DNA of 64,000 nt from Bradyrhizobium oligotrophicum S58 (GCF_000344805.1 NC_020453.1:4001001-4065000); one strand, 5' to 3'. Counted from the first letter of the stretch, positions 1 through 8,848 are shown. Numbers and translations: made by a program. The notes: generated from the sequence alone by a model not told the origin.

Positions 1-252
1 GGCGTCGACACAGCGAAGCAGCGCGCAATCAGCGTCCCGGTTGACGGCCTGCACCACGGCCTTGATCGGAGGATCGATGCCCGGAAAGTGCAGCTGGATC
101 GCGCCCGGCGGGAAGCTTGGCGGGTCGTCATCGCGGTTGGCAACGACGTGAAGCGCCGTGGCCACGAGGTCGGGGGCGACGAGAAAGCCGGTGCCACGCA
201 CCTCGGCGCCGTCGATGGTGATCCGGGCGATGGAGTCGCGAAATTCATCCAT
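1..252 (-). CDS. Trypsin-like serine protease, N-terminal part (runs off the window)
   Basis: The first 84 codons of a minus-strand gene are visible; the rest lies beyond the left edge. The start is the ATG at 252, 54 bases after the stop of the metallophosphoesterase gene and in a frame that is closed upstream by that same stop. After a short N-terminus (MDEFRDSIARI) the protein has the pattern GTGFLVAPDLVATALHVV, the strand and catalytic-histidine region of the chymotrypsin/HtrA fold (the His of TALHVV). The segment ending DADCALLRC looks like the strand carrying the catalytic Asp. The Ser motif would be outside the window. No signal peptide is visible, so a cytoplasmic protease is likely. 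It seems to form an operon with the metallophosphoesterase. Other domains of the full protein cannot be judged. Sure of the fold, unsure of the role. Confidence 0.8.
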   Translation of the reverse strand, partial: MDEFRDSIARITIDGAEVRGTGFLVAPDLVATALHVVANRDDDPPSFPPGAIQLHFPGIDPPIKAVVQAVNRDADCALLRCVDA

Positions 253-306
253 GCGCTCACCCCGATACTCCGCGGACCGGTCTCCCTGCGCCCACCACGG
301 GCGGGC

Positions 307-1908
307 TCACTGCGCACTCCGCGCAGTAAATGGCAGCAACTCCGCCGACGCCACCTTGCCGTCCGTTCCCACTTGCAAATGCACATAGGTCGGCGTGAAA
401 ACCGTGTAGGGCGAAAAATCGCCGGACTTCATGTGGTCGACGAAGGTTTCGAGGGCCGTCAGCGCCTCGCTCTCGGACCGGAATGTCTCGGCCGGAAATC
501 GCAACACGTCGGCCCAGGTGCCGGAATTGAGATAAAGCCCGCCATTGGCGAGCGGCACCCGCTTGGCCAGGTGCGTGTGGCCAAACACGACGTAGCGGAA
601 GCCGCCCTTCGCTGCGAGGTCCGTTGCGGCGTTGAGATATTCGGTGGCGGTTTCCTTGTCCTGATCGAACGCCTGGGTATTCTGCAAGGCTCGAATCGCC
701 TCGAGCAGGGCCGGCAGTCGCGTAGTGTAGGGTTTCGAAGATCGCCCGAACAGCAAGGCGGCGAAGCCGAACACGCGACGCACCGTTTCCCCCGCGGAAA
801 TGTCGGTGCTGATCGCCGCCAGTGGATCGATGGCAGCGACCTGCGAGTCGATGTCGCGCAGAAAGGCGGCGGCATTCTCGCTTCCGAGTGCCGCGCTCAG
901 GGTCAGCTTCAGCGCCTGCTCGGCATCCGCGCGCGGTGGCTGCTCTGCAGGACCGCCTGTGGCGATGTCGCCGCCAAGCCCTCCGCGATATGCCCCCGCG
1001 GCGAGATTGTCGCCCTCCAGCGCGCGCAACGGGCTATTGGCGCTGATATCGGATCCGAGCCGAGGCGTCACCGCATCGCGCAATCCGTGGCGGCGCGAGC
1101 GTGCGAGCAGCATCGCTACCTTGCCGATCTGAGCACGAAAGCCGGGCTCGAGCGCCAGCAGCATCGGCACTACCGCTTCGGTCTCGGGCTTCAACAGATC
1201 GATGAACGGATAGTCCACCTTGATAGGGTTTATCACAGTTGTGACCATATCGCTGCCGGGCGGCGGGCCGAACGCATAGTCCTCGGGGATCGGGAGCCGT
1301 CGCGACTGAAACGATCGCACGTGACGCAGCGCGTCGTAGTCGACTTGGTTCCAGGCGTCGTAGCGGTTTCCGTGCTCGATCAGCGCGTCTCCGACGATAT
1401 ACGCCTCGCCGTCGAACAAGAACTCGAAATCATGGTGCGCCTTCACCCCAAGGGCCGTCCGCAACGCATCACGGATCGCCGGCAAGCTCAGCTCAATGTC
1501 GTGATTGCCGAGTAGCACCGTCAACCGCCCACCGGCGTCGAGATACGCCGACAGAGCTTCAAATACCTGGCGGTCCCGCCGCACAATAGACTTGAACTTC
1601 TCGGCCGCGGCCTGCGGGTCCGCGGTAAACGAAGACCACGTAGCGGCGGCGGGCGGCGGTCGATCGCACTCCGCCAGAAAATCCACGGTATCACCGTTCA
1701 GCACGATTTCGCTGGGGCCGCTATCAGCGATGGCCGCGGTTCGCTCTGCTACGAACTGTGCAATCGCGTCGGCGCGCGTGCAGAGGCGGAATCCGCGCGC
1801 TCCCGCAGTCGGCGGATCCGGATAAGCTCCTCCCAGATGCAGGTCGGAAATGATGAAGACAGAGCGCAAGCGACGCGTCCTCAGTGCCAAATTACTGAGC
1901 GGTAACAA
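307..1908 (-). CDS. Calcineurin-like metallophosphoesterase
   Basis: A 533-residue protein with all the metal-binding motifs of the calcineurin-like phosphoesterase fold in order: SDLHLGG near the N-terminus (D-x-H), VLNGDTVDF (GDxxD), LLGNHDIEL (GNHD), IEHGNRYD, and FGHTHLAKR (GHxH) near residue 440. A dinuclear metal centre hydrolysing a phosphoester is therefore expected; the substrate is unknown. At 533 residues it is longer than the catalytic core, with an extra alpha-helical region of about 200 residues between GNRYD and GHTH. There is no ATG start; the longest frame begins at TTG 1908, and a TTG at 1869 preceded by GAGGA is an equally good choice and would begin just before the first motif. 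It lies 54 bases upstream of the trypsin-like gene on the same strand, so the two are probably co-transcribed island cargo. Confidence 0.9.
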   Translation of the reverse strand: MLPLSNLALRTRRLRSVFIISDLHLGGAYPDPPTAGARGFRLCTRADAIAQFVAERTAAIADSGPSEIVLNGDTVDFLAECDRPPPAAATWSSFTADPQAAAEKFKSIVRRDRQVFEALSAYLDAGGRLTVLLGNHDIELSLPAIRDALRTALGVKAHHDFEFLFDGEAYIVGDALIEHGNRYDAWNQVDYDALRHVRSFQSRRLPIPEDYAFGPPPGSDMVTTVINPIKVDYPFIDLLKPETEAVVPMLLALEPGFRAQIGKVAMLLARSRRHGLRDAVTPRLGSDISANSPLRALEGDNLAAGAYRGGLGGDIATGGPAEQPPRADAEQALKLTLSAALGSENAAAFLRDIDSQVAAIDPLAAISTDISAGETVRRVFGFAALLFGRSSKPYTTRLPALLEAIRALQNTQAFDQDKETATEYLNAATDLAAKGGFRYVVFGHTHLAKRVPLANGGLYLNSGTWADVLRFPAETFRSESEALTALETFVDHMKSGDFSPYTVFTPTYVHLQVGTDGKVASAELLPFTARSAQ

Positions 1909-2362
1909 TCAACTGAGTCTGCAATCCGGGGTGGTAAAGGTCAAGTGATAAACTGGTGGGAGGATACGATCGAGCCGACTCCTACCGATGAACCTTTTGC
2001 ATGGCCAGCGCAACCTATCCAAATGTGCCTGGCGCGACCGGTGCGCCGGCATATCTGCTGATCGTGATAAGCGTTGACGATCGCGGCGCCCCCAGTCAGC
2101 AGGCCGACCTCAGTGCGCTTCCGGGCCGCGTTGGCGTCCGTTCAAGTTGGGCGCCACCGGCAAGCCAAGGTGCTGGTATCGGTCGCTCCTCCACTCCAGG
2201 CAATGTCCGGACTTTCACGCCTCTTGCAACTTTGAACTGTTCGTACGCATGATAGTATATGGTGATTTTTGATTGCGGGTCAAGGTAACTACTCACAGTG
2301 ATAGAGCGGTGGTGCTGCTAGCAGCTTGTCAGTAGCTACCGTGACACAAGGTGGAGCATGGC
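1909..2362. other. Intergenic region between divergent island genes
   Basis: About 450 bases between the start of the minus-strand phosphoesterase gene and the plus-strand DUF2235 gene. It must hold both promoters. It is visibly richer in A and T than the flanks near 2225-2300. Short open frames here have no recognisable domain and no convincing ribosome binding site. No clear repeat or tRNA was seen. Confidence 0.5.
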
Positions 2363-4936
2363 ATGCCCGATGGCGACGAGGCGCTTAGCAGCGCGCCAGA
2401 AAGCACGGAAGGCCTGCCGACGGGCCGCAAGATCGTGCTGTTCGTAGACGGTACCGGCAATGCATTCTCCACTCAGGAATCCAATATTTGGCGGCTCTAT
2501 GAGGCGCTCGACCGCACTCAGACTGATCAAATTGCTTATTATATCAAAGGCGTTGGAACGGCCGGCTGGCGTCCCTGGGCGATACTCGACGGCGCCACTG
2601 GCATTGGGGTGCCGGGAAATGTCCGCACGTTGTATCGCTTCCTGTGCTGGAATTGGCGGCCGAGCGATCAGATATACATTTTTGGATTCAGCCGGGGCGC
2701 ATTCACGGCCCGCACACTGGCGGCGCTGATCGCTAGCGAGGGCTTCGTTCCGGCCGAGATCGACGACACGCCGGTTTCGCACAAACAAATGCAGCGTTAC
2801 GCCATGGCTGCTTGGCGCAATTACCGCAGCAAGACGATTCCGTGGACGCAGAGTTTGCCTACGATCTGGATCGCCCGCGCGGTGCGCGATATCGTCGTGC
2901 GAGTGCTTGGCGGCTTGCGGAAAGACCTTTCCTACGCGGAATTACGCTCCTGTATGGGGGCCGAACGCCGCGACGTGCGGATCGCGTTTATCGGACTTTT
3001 CGATACGGTCGAGGCGTTCGGTGTCCCGATCGAGGAACTGCGCGGCGCGATCGACTGGGCGATCTGGCCGATTTCGTTCCGCAACCGTGTTCTGTCCGAC
3101 AAGGTCAGACGCGCCCGGCACGCGCTTTCGCTGGATGACGAACGTGCCACGTTTCAGCCGATCCGCTTCGACCGCAGCAAGGAGGTGGATCCTGCGCGGA
3201 TCGTCGAGGTATGGTTCAGCGGGGTGCACTCCGATGTCGGAGGCGGCTACCCGGACGGCACGCTGTCTTACGTTCCGCTGGTCTGGATGACCGAACAGCT
3301 CGGGTCGGAGCTGCGCTTTCAACCCGGTCAGATCGAACGGTTCTGCGCCTATCAGTCGCCGCTCGGTCCGATGCATGATTCGCGCAGCGGCCCGGCGGTT
3401 CTATATCGCTACAGCCCCCGCGTGATCGGCGACGGCGAACAGGACGGCGGTCCGCCGGTGGTCGACCACAGCGTAGTCGAGCGTATGCAGCGAGGCTGCG
3501 ACAACTATGCGCCGATCATGCTGCCAGCAAATGCCAAAGTGCTGATGCCGAGCGGCGAGGTCGTCGCCATGACCGACAGGCCGCAGCGCGCGGCGCTGAG
3601 GTTCAGCAAAGCCGCGCATCACGCCGAGGCGGCGGGTACTGCGGCGGCTATTGAAGCCGTCTCGACCATGCCGGCGCCCAATCAAGAAATGGCCGAGCAG
3701 GCGTGTGATACGGTCTTCTGGCGGCGCGTGGCGTATTTCGCGCTGCTGTGGTTGCTGGGCGCGATCGTCGCATGGCCGCTGATCGCCGAGAGCTTGGAGA
3801 AGCAGGCATTTGTTGGCCGGCCTTGGCTGTCGGCCATCTCCAACGGCATCAGCAGCGTCATCGCCTCGGCGGCCACCATGCTCGCGGCGATCGTTCCAAG
3901 TTATCTTACGCCCTGGCTCAACGCTGCGAGGACGCATCCGCTGACCACGATGCTGATCGTGCTGGGTGCGATTGCAGCTTGGCGGGCGGGTAGCTTCCTG
4001 CGCGACCGCATTCAGGAGCGAGCCCGGCTGGCCTGGAACCGGCCCGGCCGCAATGTCGCGGATCCGGGACGGTCTGGTGTGTTGCTCAGGATTGCGCGGT
4101 TCGTGCGCAAATCCGCCGCCGTGCGATCAATCTATTGGTTCGTCACCACCCTGGTCTTTCCCGGGCTGTTTCTGTTGCTGATTGCCTGCGTCGCGCTTGT
4201 GTGGGCCGGGCGCGGCTATTTCAATTGGCAAGCGGGAGCCGGTCGGCTCTGCCGCAGCGAGAGCTTCGCCAGCCCGAGCATTCCGGCAACTCCGATCACC
4301 GAAGCAGTCAGCGCCCGCCGTGGCTTCGACATCAAGTCTCTCTGCTGGTCCACCGGCCTTGCGGTCGAGAAAGGTCTTAAATATCGCATCTGGATCAGCA
4401 TTCGAGAGCCCTGGTTCGACCGCACGATCATGTCGGGGGTGGGCGGATTCCAGATCTCCGATGTACGTCATCTGGCGGCGTTACCCATGCTTCGGAACTA
4501 CGGGGCAAACTGGTTTCAACCGGTGTTGCGGATAGGGTCGCAGAGCTCAACTGAGCTGCCCCTCGTTGCGCTCAACGGCATGGCTGCGGATCGTCTGCCG
4601 CGCACGGCCCCCGACGGCACCGCACGTCCTATACACGTAGAGGACATCGACCATGTTCCGGCGGAGCTTGGCAACGCCCTGAAACAGCTGGGCTGGTTCA
4701 ATCCGATCCCGCTCAGCGCGCTGCCAGCGGCACGCGAGATCTGGAAACAGCAGGATTTTGCCGAGACGATGGTGGCGGAATTCGTGGCACCGGACAGCGG
4801 CGAACTCTTCCTCTATGTCAACGACGCCGTGCAAATCTTCCCGATCGGCAAGCCTTTCGAGTTGTTTTACGACAACAACAGCGGTAGCGCGGATATACAG
4901 GTTCAAAGGCTACCCCTGCCGCCGCCACCGCAGTGA
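2363..4936 (+). CDS. DUF2235 family alpha/beta hydrolase with C-terminal membrane region
   Basis: An 857-residue protein. The N-terminal 420 residues match the DUF2235 (Tle1-like lipase) family: KIVLFVDGTGN at the start of the fold, a GFSRGAF nucleophile elbow (GxSxG, Ser near residue 110), and FSGVHSDVGGGY near residue 290, which carries the acid and His region of the family. Residues about 455-615 hold four hydrophobic segments long enough to span the membrane; about 240 residues follow with no recognised domain. The start is the ATG at 2363, because GGAG lies six bases upstream; a GTG at 2351 is in frame but overlaps that site. Family members are phospholipases, often type VI secretion effectors, but no secretion genes, VgrG or PAAR gene lie nearby. 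Inference: a membrane-anchored lipase-like effector carried by the island. Confidence 0.85.
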   Translation: MPDGDEALSSAPESTEGLPTGRKIVLFVDGTGNAFSTQESNIWRLYEALDRTQTDQIAYYIKGVGTAGWRPWAILDGATGIGVPGNVRTLYRFLCWNWRPSDQIYIFGFSRGAFTARTLAALIASEGFVPAEIDDTPVSHKQMQRYAMAAWRNYRSKTIPWTQSLPTIWIARAVRDIVVRVLGGLRKDLSYAELRSCMGAERRDVRIAFIGLFDTVEAFGVPIEELRGAIDWAIWPISFRNRVLSDKVRRARHALSLDDERATFQPIRFDRSKEVDPARIVEVWFSGVHSDVGGGYPDGTLSYVPLVWMTEQLGSELRFQPGQIERFCAYQSPLGPMHDSRSGPAVLYRYSPRVIGDGEQDGGPPVVDHSVVERMQRGCDNYAPIMLPANAKVLMPSGEVVAMTDRPQRAALRFSKAAHHAEAAGTAAAIEAVSTMPAPNQEMAEQACDTVFWRRVAYFALLWLLGAIVAWPLIAESLEKQAFVGRPWLSAISNGISSVIASAATMLAAIVPSYLTPWLNAARTHPLTTMLIVLGAIAAWRAGSFLRDRIQERARLAWNRPGRNVADPGRSGVLLRIARFVRKSAAVRSIYWFVTTLVFPGLFLLLIACVALVWAGRGYFNWQAGAGRLCRSESFASPSIPATPITEAVSARRGFDIKSLCWSTGLAVEKGLKYRIWISIREPWFDRTIMSGVGGFQISDVRHLAALPMLRNYGANWFQPVLRIGSQSSTELPLVALNGMAADRLPRTAPDGTARPIHVEDIDHVPAELGNALKQLGWFNPIPLSALPAAREIWKQQDFAETMVAEFVAPDSGELFLYVNDAVQIFPIGKPFELFYDNNSGSADIQVQRLPLPPPPQ

Positions 4937-5222
4937 ATTTCTAATGGGTTGTTCTCACAGATCGGTCGGAGCCCGATCGTCATTGGCCGAAAGGGGAGGC
5001 TGGCGTAGCGGGACTTTCCGGCGCTTGTTTGAGTATCCATCGCCGCCGGTTTGGGACACTGGAACTTCGTTCCGCGTCGTCGAAGGACCGGATAGCCTCA
5101 CATTGACGATTAACCACGGGAAGTCCTTCCTTCAGGGAACTTCCGGCCGCCTTGAAGTATATCACAGGATGATATATGTTGGGTGATAGCCAATTGGCCG
5201 TCCTGATTGACCAAGCGGGCGT

Positions 5223-5546
5223 TTGGCAGATGCCGAATGGCTGGCAGTCGTCATCCGGGCGGAGTGGTGTGATATTACCACGGGGCAACCTCACGCATTG
5301 TCCTACGCGCTGATCCTGCAAGACGAGCGCAGACAACGGTTGTTGGGCTTCGACAATTCTCATGGTTTTGATGGAGCGGGCGATGACGATCCCTTTGACC
5401 ACGAACACCGCTTTGGGTTGTTTGGGCAACGCTTCCGATATGAATTCAAGTCGCCCGCTGCGTTGTTGACCGACTTCTTTGAGCGCGTCGAACAGGCCTG
5501 CAAGATCAGAAATGTGCCTTTCGAGTTCGAGGAGAGGGATCCATGA
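5223..5546 (+). CDS. TumE-like toxin (DUF6516 family)
   Basis: A 107-residue protein with the pattern of the DUF6516/TumE family: HALSYALILQDERRQRLLGFDN, then DPFDHEHRFG and a terminal LLTDFFERVEQ helix. Members are the toxin half of toxin-antitoxin pairs with an HTH partner. The frame is closed by a stop at 5208-5210 and has no ATG before the conserved part, so TTG 5223 is taken as the start; the N-terminus is therefore uncertain and the ribosome site is poor. The stop overlaps the ATG of the next gene by four bases (ATGA), which implies translational coupling with the presumed antitoxin. The target of TumE toxins is not known to me. Confidence 0.75.
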   Translation: MADAEWLAVVIRAEWCDITTGQPHALSYALILQDERRQRLLGFDNSHGFDGAGDDDPFDHEHRFGLFGQRFRYEFKSPAALLTDFFERVEQACKIRNVPFEFEERDP

Positions 5547-7141
5547 GCAAGCTCATTTCAGGGCAAACGCTGCGAGACCGGCTCCTCGAGCGCGTGAAGA
5601 GCCCCCCCGCCATCCCCTCTGAGGCTTGGGTGCAAGTCCTTGCCGCTCCCGGCAATCGCGAGCTCCTGGGGCTCATTGCACAGCGGCATCCACAAAGCAT
5701 TAGCGAACTGTCGGAGCTGGCAGGCCGGGCGCAACCCAATGTCAGCCGATCTTTGACTGCGCTCATCCAGGCCGGACTGGTCGAAGTCAAATCGCAAGGC
5801 CGTGCGTCCGTCCCGAGCCTGACCGCGCTTGGAGGCGAAAAGGCACGAGATTTCGGCTTGATCGAACTTGTTCGCGAACCGGAGATGACGCCGTCCGATG
5901 ACGGCGTCACGTTGGACGCGCCGCGTCTGTCGATCTCCTTCGAAGGCAAGGAGACCGACAGCAATGCCATCCCCGGAGACCTGGTGTTGACAATCCCGCC
6001 ACGGGCAAATCACGACTTGGTCGTCGCGAAACAAGGCGGGGACCTCAACACGATCGTCCTGCGCATACTCGATCAATGGTGGAGAATCCTCTACCGGCGT
6101 GACGCGCCCTATAAGGTAGGCGAATTCAGCGCCTTAGAAGCCCCGTCCACGCGACAGGTATTGTTTGCGGTTAGATCCATGGGCAATCGCATCGAACAGA
6201 TCGTGCGCTGGGGCGGTGAGGGGCCGTCGGCCCAGGAGCAGCCCCCACAAACCGTCTCGCTCAGCACCTTCGAACAGAATCTGCTGAACGATGTTGTGCG
6301 GCCCACGGCGAAAGAACTGCGCAGCCGCAGCCGCTTCGATCGGCCGATCCAATCCAAACTCGCACGCCTGGAGGACACCCTGTCCTACGAGGAGGACTCG
6401 GCCTTTGCACGCACCGCCGGTTCGCTTGGAGAGTCTCCTTATGGCCTGACTGACACATGGGCGCAGAAGATCCGTGATCTCATCACTGAAATTCCCGACG
6501 AGGAATCGCGGTTGGATTTCTGCTCGGCGGTCTTGCGAGATGGAATTGAGGATGCGGAGGTTTGGACACATGCGGCGATCGCCAAACAAGGCGATCGAAA
6601 CGTCATGCCCGAATTGCGAACGTTCTCGGATGTGCTTCGCGAGACGCCCTTAGAGTCCAACGCGCGCCCATATCAGCGCGGGACCAACATGGCGAAGAAG
6701 CTTCGCAGGCATCTTAACTGGACGTTAGAGACAAGGGTTGAAGACGTGGCCAAGCTGGCGGCGATCTTTGGTGCCAGGCAATTCGAACCAAGTCCGGTGG
6801 CTCCGGGCGCCCTGCGGGCTTTTCAGACTCAGACTAACAGTGCCCCCACGATCGTCGTTCAAACCGAAAACGCAGCTAACACCAAGTTCATTCTGGCAAG
6901 GGCGATTGGCGACTTTCTTGTCTTTCGAAGTAAGACGTCGTGCGTCGCCAATCTCTATACCGATCGGCAGGCGGTCGGGCGCGCTTTTGCGGCCGAGTTT
7001 ATAGCTCCCGCCGAGAGCGTCGTTCGTATGATCGAAGAGGATGACCGATCGGTCGAGCGTATCGCAGATCACTATGGAGCCCCCCCGGAGGTCATCCGTC
7101 GTCAGTACGGCAACAATTACCGACGCTTTGTCGAGGCGTAA
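5543..7141 (+). CDS. MarR/ArsR-type HTH protein with degenerate ImmA/IrrE-like C-terminus
   Basis: A 532-residue protein. Residues about 35-105 form a winged helix-turn-helix of MarR/ArsR type (RELLGLIAQRHPQSISELSE, QPNVSRSLTALIQAGLVEV), like the small TumA antitoxins that accompany TumE. The extra 400 residues include a helical middle and a C-terminal region (about 420-530) that resembles the ImmA/IrrE peptidase: TIVVQTENAANTKFIL, then RAFAAEFIAPAE, then a DRSVERIADHYGAPPEVI tail typical of that family. In the place of the catalytic HExxH helix it reads ARAIGD (residues 452-457), so His, Glu and His are all replaced and peptidase activity is not expected. It overlaps the TumE-like gene by ATGA. 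Inference: the antitoxin and autoregulator of the pair, with a pseudo-peptidase that may sense a signal. Confidence 0.75.
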   Translation: MSKLISGQTLRDRLLERVKSPPAIPSEAWVQVLAAPGNRELLGLIAQRHPQSISELSELAGRAQPNVSRSLTALIQAGLVEVKSQGRASVPSLTALGGEKARDFGLIELVREPEMTPSDDGVTLDAPRLSISFEGKETDSNAIPGDLVLTIPPRANHDLVVAKQGGDLNTIVLRILDQWWRILYRRDAPYKVGEFSALEAPSTRQVLFAVRSMGNRIEQIVRWGGEGPSAQEQPPQTVSLSTFEQNLLNDVVRPTAKELRSRSRFDRPIQSKLARLEDTLSYEEDSAFARTAGSLGESPYGLTDTWAQKIRDLITEIPDEESRLDFCSAVLRDGIEDAEVWTHAAIAKQGDRNVMPELRTFSDVLRETPLESNARPYQRGTNMAKKLRRHLNWTLETRVEDVAKLAAIFGARQFEPSPVAPGALRAFQTQTNSAPTIVVQTENAANTKFILARAIGDFLVFRSKTSCVANLYTDRQAVGRAFAAEFIAPAESVVRMIEEDDRSVERIADHYGAPPEVIRRQYGNNYRRFVEA

Positions 7142-7509
7142 CTCGTTCTACAATGAGCGGCACCGGCAAGCGATAAACCAAGCGGCGAGTGAAAAGGTGT
7201 CTGCCGCCGGCATGCGACTGTGTAGTGAAGATTGGCAATTCATAGCCGTACGCGGCGCGCAGCGAACCAACGCATCGATGTCGCAACCTTCACGGTTCAC
7301 TCCGATGCGACCCGACGCCGAGCTGCATCCGCAATTCCGTGGCCTTCCCGCGCGCCAAAACCGCCGGCCGCAAGTTTCTTTACTCTCCACCACGACAGCT
7401 CGACTTTCCGGCTTCCGTTCTGCACTTGCTCGTTGCTTTTCGTTCGACGGATCTGCGTGCGGCGCCATTGCGCGACGCAAGGCGACGATGTTAGGCTTTG
7501 GGATGCGTC
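7142..7509. other. Intergenic region before the excisionase-like gene
   Basis: About 370 bases separate the HTH gene from the excisionase-like gene. Overlapping open frames are present on both strands but none shows a domain or a sensible start. No repeat matching the right island end was recognised. Confidence 0.4.
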
Positions 7510-7824
7510 GTGAAATTGTTCGATCTGAAAGAAGCAGCGAAGCGGCTCGGTGTTTCTGTCGATCATGTGCGGGCGCTCGTCGATGATGGACGTTTGCGGT
7601 ACGTCAACATCGGCCGCGGCAGGAAGCGCCCACGCTATCGCTTTGCCGACGCGGATTTGAACGAGTTCATTGAGGCTAACCGCGCGCGCGAGGTAGCTCC
7701 GTGTCCGTCTTCAGGGTCAAGAAAAGCCCGTATTACCAGTTCGACTTCGTGCTCCGTGGCCATCGGTTTTACGGCTCAACGGAATGCTCGGTCCGCAAAG
7801 AAGCCGCAAAAGTTGAAGCCGTAG
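7510..7824 (+). CDS. Excisionase-like helix-turn-helix protein
   Basis: About 104 residues. The first 60 are a MerR/excisionase-type (HTH_17-like) DNA-binding domain: KLFDLKEAAKRLGVSVDHVR, then LVDDGRLRYVNIGRGRKRPR and FADADLNEFIEANR. The start is taken as GTG 7510, which begins exactly at the domain; a TTG at 7498 is also in frame. The last 40 residues are of low complexity and overlap the integrase gene in another frame, so the true functional part may be only the first 65 residues. A small HTH gene directly before a tyrosine recombinase usually controls the direction of recombination. Confidence 0.65.
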   Translation: MKLFDLKEAAKRLGVSVDHVRALVDDGRLRYVNIGRGRKRPRYRFADADLNEFIEANRAREVAPCPSSGSRKARITSSTSCSVAIGFTAQRNARSAKKPQKLKP

Positions 7825-8810
7825 AGCGGGCGAAGGCCAAGGAGCTGATCAAAGCAATAAAGCGCTCCAAGGCTTCATTGTTGATTGATGATGTCGCCGC
7901 CCGGCTCTGGAATGAGCAGGCTCAATACGATGCTGATCCCGAGGCCACAGAAACAAACTTCGCCCGGCTCGTCGACTATTTCGGCAAGTCTAGCTCGCTG
8001 ACGGAGATTGACCACGCTGCAGCCAAAAAGATGGTCGCGTGGCGTCGTGGACATCGGATCAAGGGCCGGACGGATGCGCCCCTGATTTCCAATAGCACCG
8101 TCAATAGATCGAGCAGCAAGGTGCTGCAGCGGTTCTTCTCCTTCGCAAAGGCGGAGGGGGCACAGTTCGATCGCGAGCCCAAATGGAGGGAGCTTCTGCT
8201 GCCGGAGCCCGAGGAGCGGGTACGGGAGCTTCAGGAGGAAGAGGCGGTGGCCTTCGAGGAAGCCATGCGGACCGATTATGGGCCGTTTTTCGAGTTCGTC
8301 CGGGCGAGCGGCATGCGCCAGAAGGAGTGCATCACTTTGCGCTGGTCCGAGGTGAATTTTGCGACGCGCCAGATCGTTCGGCTTGGGAAGGGCGGGCGAC
8401 GAGTGGTTTTTCCGATCACAGAGTCAATCCGGGAAATTTTGTTTCCACTTCAGGGGCAGCACCCCGACTATGTCTTCACATATGTTGCCGTTTATGGAAA
8501 CAAGCGCTTGGCTAGAGTGCGCGGCGCGCGTTACCCGCTAACTATCACAGGAGCGAAGTCTGCGTGGCAGCGGATGCGCGCCAAGGCGGGCGTGAAGGAC
8601 TTCCGTTTCCATGACTACCGGCACGACTTCGGCTCGAAGCTCCTGCGTCAGACCGGCAATCTCAAGCTCGTGCAGAAGGCCCTGAACCACCGCGACATCA
8701 AGAGCACGCTCCGCTACGCCCATGTCCTTGATGCCGATGTGGCCAGTGCGGTGGAAGCTGTCGCAAAGTCCCGGAAAAAGTCCCGGACGGCGGCTCGAAA
8801 GACGGGTTAA
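7701..8810 (+). CDS. Tyrosine recombinase (island integrase)
   Basis: A 369-residue phage-type integrase. An N-terminal AP2-like arm (SVFRVKKSPYYQFDFVLRGH) and a core-binding helical domain (to about 175) precede the catalytic domain. The catalytic residues are visible: Arg in ASGMRQKECITLRW, Lys in RLGKGGRRVVF, the His and Arg of FHDYRHDFGSK, His in ALNHRDIKSTLR and the nucleophile Tyr of RYAHV. The start is GTG 7701 with GAGG eight bases upstream. It overlaps the excisionase-like gene and ends 38 bases before the comEC fragment, the usual place of an integrase next to its attachment site. All catalytic residues are present, so it is probably active. Confidence 0.95.
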   Translation: MSVFRVKKSPYYQFDFVLRGHRFYGSTECSVRKEAAKVEAVERAKAKELIKAIKRSKASLLIDDVAARLWNEQAQYDADPEATETNFARLVDYFGKSSSLTEIDHAAAKKMVAWRRGHRIKGRTDAPLISNSTVNRSSSKVLQRFFSFAKAEGAQFDREPKWRELLLPEPEERVRELQEEEAVAFEEAMRTDYGPFFEFVRASGMRQKECITLRWSEVNFATRQIVRLGKGGRRVVFPITESIREILFPLQGQHPDYVFTYVAVYGNKRLARVRGARYPLTITGAKSAWQRMRAKAGVKDFRFHDYRHDFGSKLLRQTGNLKLVQKALNHRDIKSTLRYAHVLDADVASAVEAVAKSRKKSRTAARKTG

Positions 8811-8848
8811 CGCGCTGTTTATGCTGCCAGATTCTATTTTCGGCAACA

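Noticed and set aside
88..1515. Long plus-strand open frame of about 475 residues
   Set aside because: It lies opposite the metallophosphoesterase gene, has no domain, and is full of Arg, Gly and His as expected for antisense frames in GC-rich DNA.
2001..2252. Plus-strand 83-codon frame between the island's divergent genes
   Set aside because: No ribosome site, domain or protein-like composition; a minus-strand frame overlaps it equally well.
4944..5187. A small plus-strand gene between the DUF2235 and TumE-like genes
   Set aside because: The frame is open but has no good ribosome site or recognisable sequence, and a minus-strand frame overlaps it; not enough to call.
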